Source: JBJXFK01 sp046155505 (lineage in GTDB: Bacteria > Planctomycetota > Phycisphaerae > UBA1845 > Fen-1342). From it: a stretch of 21,253 bases of DNA. Positions 15,532 through 21,253 of the stretch are shown piece after piece (position 1 is the stretch's first letter; each line of letters opens with the position of its first letter). The stretch covers positions 1 through 21,253 of the forward strand of contig JBJXFK010000291.1 in the NCBI GenBank assembly GCA_046155505.1, read 5' to 3'. The notes beneath the pieces were generated by a model, which ran no database searches, was not told the DNA's origin, and saw only the letters and a program-made list of their open reading frames with translations. A program made the position numbers and the translations under genes.

Positions 15532-15557
15532 GCCAAACACCCACGCCACCGAAGCGC

Positions 15558-15977
15558 TCATGTCACCGTTTTCGGAACGATCGCAAAGCGGCGTTTTCCG
15601 TCGATCCGATACGCTTGAAAGTGCCGGTCAAGCGTGAAGATACGATGTACGCCGGTCGTTTCCGCCAGTACCACGAGGGACGCATCTGCAATGTCCATCG
15701 GCGTGTCGCGGTACTTCTCCATCAGCGCGCGGCAACGCCGCAATTCCGCGGCACTGCTGGAGCGAATCTCGAGGCTGCCGTCATCCGTCATCGCCCAGAT
15801 TCGGCGCTGTCCGCGCCAACCGAAGTCGTGGCCGATGAGGTGCATCGCCTCGGTCAATACCGGAACCGTCGTGATCCAAGGCATTCGGACGGCATCCACA
15901 AGCGCAACGCACCTGGCGTGATCACGATCGCGCGCATCCAGAAGCGCAGTGATCGGGCCCGCATCGATGATCGTCAC
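15558..15977 (-). CDS. vapC: VapC-type PIN-domain toxin ribonuclease
   Basis: The product is 139 residues from a GTG whose last bases overlap the vapB stop (GTGA, 15977-15974), a layout typical of translational coupling. It is a complete PIN domain. (M)TIIDAGPI has catalytic Asp5, LTEAMHL has Glu43, MDIADASL has Asp95/Asp98, and FTLDRHF has Asp117, the acidic set that binds Mg2+ or Mn2+. Such toxins cut RNA, often tRNA or rRNA loops, when freed from their antitoxin; the target here is unknown. A frame opening at 16043 would give a longer protein, but its extra residues overlap vapB in another frame and do not belong to the PIN fold. The C-terminus (RFAIVPKTVT) is intact, so the toxin is probably active. 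Confidence 0.9.
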   Translation of the reverse strand: MTIIDAGPITALLDARDRDHARCVALVDAVRMPWITTVPVLTEAMHLIGHDFGWRGQRRIWAMTDDGSLEIRSSSAAELRRCRALMEKYRDTPMDIADASLVVLAETTGVHRIFTLDRHFQAYRIDGKRRFAIVPKTVT

Positions 15978-16237
15978 TTGCGTTTTCCATGTTTCTTGCG
16001 CACGATTTCGCCGAACGCAGCGCTGGAATCCCGCGCCGACCACTTCCAGTTACGCCGTCCGCCCGATTTCATCGCCCCAATAAAGTCGGCAAGCCGCTCA
16101 CGGTTTGTCTTCGCGAGAATCTCATCACAGCGTTTGCGGACGCCGTCGCGAATAATGTCCGAAACGGCTTGGCCGCTCGCTTCAGCGGCCTGCTCCAGGC
16201 GCTCTTCCAGTTCTTCATCGAGCCGTACGCTTCGCAT
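15974..16237 (-). CDS. vapB: ribbon-helix-helix antitoxin of the VapBC pair
   Basis: The product is 87 residues from the ATG at 16237, which has GGAG 7 bases upstream; a GTG at 16255 is less likely. The N-terminal 40 residues (MRSVRLDEELEERLEQAAEASGQAVSDIIRDGVRKR) are a CopG/RHH DNA-binding domain with the short beta strand RSVRLD. The C-terminal half (about 45-87) is basic, with Trp and Phe residues that would wrap the toxin. The pair should repress its own promoter, and two direct repeats upstream (16249-16257 and 16270-16278) fit such an operator. The gene overlaps vapC by four bases. Antitoxin type is assigned from fold plus context; the C-terminal half is not one I recognise from a named VapB. 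Confidence 0.88.
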   Translation of the reverse strand: MRSVRLDEELEERLEQAAEASGQAVSDIIRDGVRKRCDEILAKTNRERLADFIGAMKSGGRRNWKWSARDSSAAFGEIVRKKHGKRK

Positions 16238-16248
16238 GTGCAAGCTCC

Positions 16249-16278
16249 GTATCACACATCCGACTGATTGTAATACAC
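16249..16278 (-). promoter_or_regulatory. vapBC promoter and probable autoregulatory operator
   Basis: A -10-like TACAAT (16272-16267, minus strand) predicts a start near 16260, 23 bases before the vapB ATG; no good -35 is visible. GTGTATTAC (16278-16270) and GTGTGATAC (16257-16249) are direct repeats with two mismatches, spaced 21 bases (two helical turns). They flank the transcript start, as expected for an RHH repressor. Confidence 0.45.
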
Positions 16279-16318
16279 GCAGCGTCAGACAGGTAGCGTT
16301 TTCTGCGCACGTCGCGCC

Positions 16319-17650
16319 CTACAACTCATACCGCCGCCGCTCCTTGTCACTGATCACATCCGCCAGCCGAATCCGCACATAGTCCACATCGACCACCACG
16401 TCTTTGTTCGCCGCGTCCGACGCGTGAAACGCGATATCTTCCATCACCTTTTCGACAATCGTGTACAGCCGCCGTGCGCCGATGTTCTCCAGTGTTTCGT
16501 TCACCTTGTGCGCCATCTCGGCCATCTCGGACATCGCACCGTCGGTGAACGTCAGCTTCACGCCTTCGGTCGCCATCAGCGCGATCTGCTGCTTGATCAA
16601 TGCATTGTGCGGCTCGGTCAAAATGCGGTGGTAGTCCTCGGCACTCAACTGTTCCAACTCGACCCGCAGCGGGAAGCGCCCCTGCAACTCGGGCATCAGG
16701 TCGGCCGGGTGCGTCTGGGCAAAAGCCCCCGCTGCGATAAACAAAATGTGATCGGTATGCACCAGACCATACCGCGTGCTCACCGCCGTCCCTTCGACCA
16801 GCGGCAGCAGATCGCGTTGCACGCCGCTGCGCGAAACGTCAGGTCCGCTGAATTCGTTGGACGCTGCGCAGATTTTGTCGATTTCGTCGAGAAAGACGAT
16901 TCCCGTTTGCTCGCAGCGCCGCACCGCCGCCGCCTGAATCGCCTCGTGATCGATCAGTTGGTCGATCTCCTGTTGCAGCAGCACCTCGAGCGCCTCGGGC
17001 ACGGGCAGTCGCGTCTTGCGCGATCGCGGCGGCATCAGCTTTTCAAACATGCGCTCAAACTCCGGACCCATCTGGCCCACGCCCATGACGCTCATCATGT
17101 GCGACGAGCCGGCGTGATCTTCGCTGGTCACTTCGATCATGCGGTCGGCGAGCATGCCGGTCCGCAACTGGTCGCGCAGTTTTTCCTTTGCGCGCTGACG
17201 GCGATCAACGGCCTCGCTGTCGTCGTCAAAGCCGCCGCCCGGCAGCAACTGGTCGAGCAGGCGATCCTCGGCGGACAGGCGGGCCTTCTCGCGCACCGAT
17301 TCGGCCGCGGTCTGGCGTTCGATCGAAATCGAACGCTGCATCAGATCGCGGATGATGCTGTCCACGTCGCGCCCCGCATAGCCGACCTCGGTGAACTTGG
17401 TCGCCTCGACCTTGACGAACGGGGCGTTGATGAGCTGCGCAATGCGGCGGGCGATCTCGGTTTTGCCGACGCCGGTCGGGCCGATCATCATAATGTTGTG
17501 CGGCGACACGTCCTCGCGCAGGTCACTGCCCAGTTGCAGCCGCCGCCAGCGATTGCGAATGGCTACGGCGACGGCGCGTTTGGCAGCGTCTTGTCCGACG
17601 ATGTAACGATCAAGTGCCTGCACGATCTGTCGTGGTGTGAGTTCGCTCAT
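16319..17650 (-). CDS. hslU: HslU, ATPase subunit of the HslUV (ClpQY) protease
   Basis: The product is 443 residues, the same length as E. coli HslU. The AAA+ unfoldase has Walker A GPTGVGKT (57-64), an intermediate domain (about 110-240), Walker B IVFLDEID (251-258) and sensor-2 GARRLYT (391-397). In the known system a ring of HslU unfolds substrates and threads them into the HslV peptidase. Two features depart from the norm. The pore motif at 90-93 is GYAG instead of GYVG, and the last four residues are RYEL where E. coli has RFIL, the tail that docks into HslV. hslV, normally directly upstream, is absent here: upstream is a 371-base repeat-rich spacer, then an unrelated gene. The start ATG has no clear Shine-Dalgarno sequence. 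HslV may be encoded elsewhere. Confidence 0.95.
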   Translation of the reverse strand: MSELTPRQIVQALDRYIVGQDAAKRAVAVAIRNRWRRLQLGSDLREDVSPHNIMMIGPTGVGKTEIARRIAQLINAPFVKVEATKFTEVGYAGRDVDSIIRDLMQRSISIERQTAAESVREKARLSAEDRLLDQLLPGGGFDDDSEAVDRRQRAKEKLRDQLRTGMLADRMIEVTSEDHAGSSHMMSVMGVGQMGPEFERMFEKLMPPRSRKTRLPVPEALEVLLQQEIDQLIDHEAIQAAAVRRCEQTGIVFLDEIDKICAASNEFSGPDVSRSGVQRDLLPLVEGTAVSTRYGLVHTDHILFIAAGAFAQTHPADLMPELQGRFPLRVELEQLSAEDYHRILTEPHNALIKQQIALMATEGVKLTFTDGAMSEMAEMAHKVNETLENIGARRLYTIVEKVMEDIAFHASDAANKDVVVDVDYVRIRLADVISDKERRRYEL

Positions 17651-17803
17651 GACAACCAGAGTTTACAGCAGAATCGCGATCATGGGACGGAAATCGGCGT
17701 CGCACAAGCACGCGCCGAACCGAGCCGCGACCGTGAGGGAGGGGTTTGTAGTAACCGCGATTGGGGCGGCACTCGGCAATCGCGGACTCGCTGTTGCTCG
17801 GGG

Positions 17804-17828
17804 CACTCGCTTGCGCTTCGCGTTCTGA
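17804..17828 (+). repeat. copy 2 of the dispersed 25-bp spacer repeat
   Basis: It starts CACTCG and contains the core CTTGCGCTTCGCGTTC. It differs at two of 25 positions from the copy at 17949-17973 and at two from the minus-strand copy at 7435-7459. Confidence 0.7.
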
Positions 17829-17861
17829 CGTTTGCCGCGGGGGCTCGCGTTCCGGGGTCTT

Positions 17862-17889
17862 CATTCTGCATTCTGCATTCTGCATTCCC
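17862..17889 (+). repeat. heptamer tandem repeat CATTCTG x3 plus a partial unit
   Basis: Three perfect seven-base units (17862-17882) are followed by CATTCCC. The period of seven recalls the short tandem repeats of cyanobacterial spacers. Function is unknown. Confidence 0.75.
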
Positions 17890-17929
17890 ACGTTACCCCG
17901 CTCGCTCGCGCTCGGGGTTCGGCTGGGAG

Positions 17930-17946
17930 CGCACGCTGCGCGTGCG
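17930..17946. other. perfect 7-bp hairpin CGCACGC/GCGTGCG
   Basis: A three-base loop (TGC) separates perfect arms. It lies about 75 bases downstream of the amidohydrolase stop and could end that transcript, although no T-run follows. Confidence 0.45.
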
Positions 17947-17948
17947 TT

Positions 17949-17973
17949 CACTCGCTTGCGCGTCGCGTTCGGA
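17949..17973 (+). repeat. copy 3 of the dispersed 25-bp spacer repeat
   Basis: It starts CACTCG and shares 23 of 25 bases with the copy 145 bases upstream; the core reads CTTGCGCGTCGCGTTC. Confidence 0.7.
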
Positions 17974-17995
17974 TGGTTGCTCGTCTCAACTCGAC

Positions 17996-18023
17996 ACTCG
18001 CTACTCGCTACTCGATACTCGCT
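17996..18023 (+). repeat. heptamer tandem repeat ACTCGCT x4 running into the amidohydrolase stop codon
   Basis: Units 1, 2 and 4 are ACTCGCT and unit 3 is ACTCGAT. The last unit overlaps the TAG of the minus-strand gene (18022-18024). Confidence 0.75.
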
Positions 18024-21000
18024 ACTTCTTCGACTGCGACGGCGGCCCCTTCAGGTCTTGGCGCGCCGGCGGCAATTCCGCGTGCGGACGATTGGCAAAT
18101 TTTTCGGCGTCGCGCGTGTGCTCGCTTTCCAGCGAGACCGGCTTGCCGCGGATGAACATGTGCTTCACGACGTTTGTCGCCTGGCACGGGTGATCGGTGG
18201 TGACAATGAGGTTCGCCAGCTTGCCCGACTCAATCGAGCCGATCTGGTCGCTGACGCCCAGAATCTCTGCCGCCGACAGCGTCAATGCTCGCACCGCCGC
18301 GTCCGCATCCAGCCCATGCGCGATCGCAAAGCCCGCATGAATTGGCGCGAGCTTCGCCAGCGAGTGCGAGCGCACGCCGAAACAATATTGCACGCCCGCA
18401 GCGTGCATGGTCGCCGGCGCGCGATAGTTCGCATCCCAAGCCTCGCTCGCCATCGGCACGCCCTCCACGCCATCCGGCCCCGCAAACACGCCTTCGTAAA
18501 TCACCGGCACGTCGAGCTGCGCCAGCAAATCGGCCAGCATCCACGCATCCTGCCCGCCCACGATGATCGGTTGCAGATCGAGCGCGTGCGCGAATTGCAA
18601 CGCCTCCAGAATCTGCTTGTACGAATCAGCCGAGAGCAGCACCGGCTTCTCGCCGCGCACATACGGAATCATCGCCTCATAGCGCGGATCAATGTCCAAC
18701 GTCGCCGCCCGCGTCGGATCGGCCTTTATCGCTGCGTAGCGTTTCGCGCTTTCGAAGAACGTCTGAATTTCGGCAAGTTGCTGATACGCCCGATCGTTGC
18801 GCTGCGGCCGCTCGTTCCAACCCTCAAAATCCGGCTTCTCAGGTCGCTCCAATAGCGCGTCGGGCCGTTTGAACGGCAGCGAGACCGTCATGCCGAGTTT
18901 CATCTCACCGACCATCTCGTGCATCGTCCAGCCGTCGAAATGCACCAGCCCCGCATGTCCCGCGACGGCGTTGCTCGCCGCGACGATCAGCGCGCTGGTA
19001 ATGCCCTCGGCCCGCGTGACCGCGACCATCTGGCTGTGCGGATTGAACGCCGACAGCGCCGCGAGATCGGCCATGAACACGCCAGTCTCTTCGACGTCGA
19101 CGGTAATGTCGACCTGCTCAATCTCGCGCAGGCCGACCTGCGTCGCCGCGTTGATCAAGCCGGGATAGACGTGCAGCCCCTTGGCATCGATCACGGTCGC
19201 ACCGCTGGGCGTCGCCACACTCGCACCGACCGCTTCGATCTTGCCGCCGCGAATGACGACCGTGCCGCCCGCGATCGCAGGGCCGCTCACCGGATGAACC
19301 GTCGCGCCCGTGATCGCATACACGCCCGCCGCATCCGCCACGAGCTGCCGTTTCGAATCACCCGCGCCCGCCGCCGCTCGCAGCAAATTTTCCGGCGTCG
19401 TCGGCGGCTGCACCGCGAAGCCACGTACGGCAACGCGCGGCTTGCCGCGCGGTTGCGTCACGTCGAAATCGCGATGTCGAAAATAGACCTCGCCCTCGAC
19501 CAGCGTCAGCACCGGCTTGCTAAACGTGTCGATCGGGTGACCTTCCCACACCGCCAGATCGGCGTCTTTGCCGACTTCGATGCTGCCGATGCGTTTGTCA
19601 AGGCCGAATTGCCGCGCGACGTTCAGCGTCACAAGCTGCAACGCCTCATTTGGCGTCAGGCCGCTGTACTTCATGCACTTGGCCGCTTCGAGCGGCATGT
19701 GCCGCATCAGATCGGCCGAATCGCTCTTGATCGTGCTGTTCACGCCCGCCCGCATCAGCATGCCCGCGTTGTGCGGAATCGCGTCGTACGCTTCGACCTT
19801 GTACGCCCACCAATCGGCGAACGTCACCGTACCGCAGCCGTGCCGCAGAATTTCGGGAATGATGCGATACGCTTCGAGGCAGTGGTGCAGATTCGCCACG
19901 CGCACGCCAAAGTCTTCGCACACGTTCAGCAATCGCAGAATCTCGTCAAGACGATAGCAGTGACAATTCACCCACAACTTGCCGTCGATGATGTCGGCCA
20001 GCGCTTCGAGCCGCACGTCGCGGCGTAGCGGCAACGGCCTTTTTCCATCGGCCAGCTCTTTCGCCTGCGCCGCCCGCGCGTCGGAATAGTTTTTGCCCGC
20101 TTGCAGCGCGCGGCGCATCGTGCCCTCGACGCCCATGCGCGTGCCCGGAAAGCGTCGCGGTCGATCGCCGCAGCATTCGCGATATTGCCACGGCGTCTGT
20201 TTGCCGCCGCGAATGACGTTTTCGCCGGTGGCCCACTTCACGGTGCGCTGGCGGTCCTTGATGACCAGGTCGTCCGCAGTGCCGCCATATTTGAGCTTCA
20301 CGAGCACGCATTCACCGCCGATGGTGTTGGCCGAGCCGTGCATCAGATGCATGGTGGTGACGCCGCCCGCGAGCGCGCGATAGATGTTGACGTCATCGCT
20401 GCGGATCACGTCTTCGCAACGCACCTCGCACGTGATGCTGTTCGCACCCTCGTTCACCGAATCGAGCGCGATATGCGCGTGCCCATCGATCACGCCCGGT
20501 GCAAGCACATAGCCGGCCAGGTCGATCGACATGACGCCCGCCGCAGCAGCCAGACCCTTGCCGATCTTGGCGATCTTGCCTTTTTCGACCAGCACGTCGG
20601 TATTGAGCAGGTCGTCGCCGCTGACGGTGATGACATGTGCATTCTTCAGCAGGACGCTACCGCCGGTCTTGGTTGCGATCACCCGATCCGCCTCAGTCTC
20701 GATCGGCCACGCGGGTTCGTGGCTGCGAACCAGTTCGAAAAAGTCGGGAGCCGCGGTCGAGGCGGGAGCCGACGCCGATGTGGTCGCCGGCGCGCTCGCG
20801 CTCGGTGCCGAAGCGGCGTCTGTCGCCTGAGTTGTCGCGCTCGCCGCCTGACTCTCGCTCGGCTTGCTTGCCGCGTCATCGCGTTTCGTGTCGTCCTTTT
20901 TGTCCTTCTTATCTTTGTCGCGGCCCTTTTTCGCACCCTCTTCGCCGTCGAATTGGCGACCATCGACAAACGTCCAGCGCACCTTGGCCTCTTTGTCGCC

Positions 21001-21253
21001 CAACGGCTTGTTCAAAATCGCCAGATTCGCCCGCTTGCCGACCTCGATCGTGCCGAGCGAATCGCCGCAGCCAAATACACTCGCTGGCGTCGTAGTGAGC
21101 GCCGCGAGCGCCGCGTCGCGCGCTAGACCCGCTTCGATGATCTCATGCAACGACGCCAACACCTCGGCCGGCTTGCCCAGCTCCATCGATGTCGCACACC
21201 AAACCACGCCCGCGTTCTGCAAGTCGATCGCGTTCCGCAACTCAGCCGCCCGC
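18022..21253 (-). CDS. giant multi-domain amidohydrolase family protein (N-terminus outside window)
   Basis: The frame is open to the right edge, so at least 1077 residues are visible and the start is missing. Three amidohydrolase units can be told apart. Unit 1 is only its end (LRNAIDLQNAGVVWCATSM...GTIEVGKRANLAIL, 20960-21253). A Lys/Asp-rich then Ala/Ser/Pro-rich linker follows (about 20750-20950). Unit 2 (about 19400-20690) has the metal motif GHAHI (20473-20481), further His in VNCHCY and LHHCLEAY, and SDSAD for the metal-ligand Asp, so it is probably an active metallohydrolase. Unit 3 (18022 to about 19350) keeps the fold's start and end (ITGATVHPVSG, GSIESGKLANLIV) but has INAATQ in place of HxH and FGVRSHS in place of the Asp motif. 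It is probably inactive. The substrate is unknown; imidazolonepropionase- or dipeptidase-like enzymes are the nearest relatives I can suggest. No signal peptide can be judged. Confidence 0.88.
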   Translation of the reverse strand, partial: RAAELRNAIDLQNAGVVWCATSMELGKPAEVLASLHEIIEAGLARDAALAALTTTPASVFGCGDSLGTIEVGKRANLAILNKPLGDKEAKVRWTFVDGRQFDGEEGAKKGRDKDKKDKKDDTKRDDAASKPSESQAASATTQATDAASAPSASAPATTSASAPASTAAPDFFELVRSHEPAWPIETEADRVIATKTGGSVLLKNAHVITVSGDDLLNTDVLVEKGKIAKIGKGLAAAAGVMSIDLAGYVLAPGVIDGHAHIALDSVNEGANSITCEVRCEDVIRSDDVNIYRALAGGVTTMHLMHGSANTIGGECVLVKLKYGGTADDLVIKDRQRTVKWATGENVIRGGKQTPWQYRECCGDRPRRFPGTRMGVEGTMRRALQAGKNYSDARAAQAKELADGKRPLPLRRDVRLEALADIIDGKLWVNCHCYRLDEILRLLNVCEDFGVRVANLHHCLEAYRIIPEILRHGCGTVTFADWWAYKVEAYDAIPHNAGMLMRAGVNSTIKSDSADLMRHMPLEAAKCMKYSGLTPNEALQLVTLNVARQFGLDKRIGSIEVGKDADLAVWEGHPIDTFSKPVLTLVEGEVYFRHRDFDVTQPRGKPRVAVRGFAVQPPTTPENLLRAAAGAGDSKRQLVADAAGVYAITGATVHPVSGPAIAGGTVVIRGGKIEAVGASVATPSGATVIDAKGLHVYPGLINAATQVGLREIEQVDITVDVEETGVFMADLAALSAFNPHSQMVAVTRAEGITSALIVAASNAVAGHAGLVHFDGWTMHEMVGEMKLGMTVSLPFKRPDALLERPEKPDFEGWNERPQRNDRAYQQLAEIQTFFESAKRYAAIKADPTRAATLDIDPRYEAMIPYVRGEKPVLLSADSYKQILEALQFAHALDLQPIIVGGQDAWMLADLLAQLDVPVIYEGVFAGPDGVEGVPMASEAWDANYRAPATMHAAGVQYCFGVRSHSLAKLAPIHAGFAIAHGLDADAAVRALTLSAAEILGVSDQIGSIESGKLANLIVTTDHPCQATNVVKHMFIRGKPVSLESEHTRDAEKFANRPHAELPPARQDLKGPPSQSKK

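Larger units (their letters stand above)
17651..18021. other. repeat-rich non-coding spacer between hslU and the amidohydrolase gene
   Basis: No gene is supported. The spacer is a mosaic. It has a GC-rich stretch around 17721-17744 (CCGCGACCGTGAGGGAGGGG), a word I recall from other planctomycete spacers. It also holds two copies of a 25-bp repeat, two heptamer arrays, a CCCCG/CGGGG pair (17896-17900, 17913-17917) and a strong hairpin at 17930-17946. hslV is not present in it on either strand. Confidence 0.7.

Noticed and set aside
12786..15536. 916-residue open frame on the minus strand opposite the exported protein
   Set aside because: It is Arg/His/Gln/Ala-rich without domains and lies opposite a gene with signal peptide and ribosome-binding site; long antisense frames are expected at this GC content.
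15977..16043. Longer VapC starting at 16043
   Set aside because: The extra residues lie inside vapB in another frame, and the GTGA overlap at 15977-15974 gives a standard PIN-domain N-terminus.
17651..18021. hslV hidden upstream of hslU
   Set aside because: No frame with the HslV N-terminal Thr motif or of adequate length exists in this spacer on either strand.
17862..18023. CRISPR-like array
   Set aside because: The units are seven bases with no spacers between them, and no cas gene is present; these are simple tandem repeats.
16424..18193. 589-residue + strand frame opposite hslU and across the spacer
   Set aside because: hslU is certain on the other strand; the extension through the spacer consists of translated repeats.
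1..21253. tRNA, rRNA, insertion sequence or prophage
   Set aside because: I saw no cloverleaf, rRNA segment, transposase, integrase or terminal inverted repeats.

Overview
The window looks like chromosomal DNA of a GC-rich member of the Planctomycetota, most likely of the Phycisphaerae type. Two secreted proteins end in the tandem dockerin-like tail common in that group (Gly-Asp-Leu-Asp followed by a Leu-Leu-Ala-x-Phe-Gly segment). One of them also has the planctomycete-type body whose equivalents I recall as a 'MSWxxH' family. The phylum call is inference from these proteins and from the repeat-rich spacers; there is no rRNA or tRNA gene to confirm it.

Layout. 1-182 is the tail of a secreted dockerin-like protein on the + strand. 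215-2083 (-) is an acetyl-CoA hydrolase/CoA-transferase fused to a GNAT acetyltransferase. 2465-5040 (+) is a two-gene operon: a globin-coupled (heme) sensor histidine kinase followed by an NtrC-type sigma54 activator. It meets, 8 bases away, the convergent gene 5049-6449 (-) for a secreted dockerin-like protein. pdxH (6695-7339, +) converges on rplU (7576-7890, -), with an intrinsic terminator for rplU between them. rplU and aceE (8228-10903, +) diverge from a 337-base spacer holding a near-symmetric -10 element. aceE ends at a strong terminator. Then come a four-CBS-motif protein (11226-12086, +), a 1062-residue secreted protein of unknown function (12270-15458, +), a vapBC toxin-antitoxin pair (-), hslU without hslV (-), a repeat-rich spacer (17651-18021), and the 3' part of a giant multi-domain amidohydrolase gene that runs off the right end (-).

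The most coherent signal is regulatory. A near-consensus sigma54 promoter (-24 GG, -12 GC, ten bases apart) lies directly upstream of the heme-sensor kinase/NtrC operon, and a full-consensus one lies upstream of the CBS gene. A weaker palindromic look-alike precedes the secreted gene at 6449. I infer a small gas- or redox-sensing regulon: the globin domain senses O2, NO or CO, the kinase phosphorylates the NtrC-like protein, and this activates sigma54 at its own operon and at the CBS gene. The globin-coupled kinase family and sigma54 activators are known separately. The pairing and the promoter links are what look new here.

Other points worth attention are an HslU with an altered pore motif and C-terminus and no neighbouring hslV, a pseudoenzyme-like domain in the amidohydrolase, a 25-bp repeat dispersed in spacers, and two arrays of different heptamers in one spacer.
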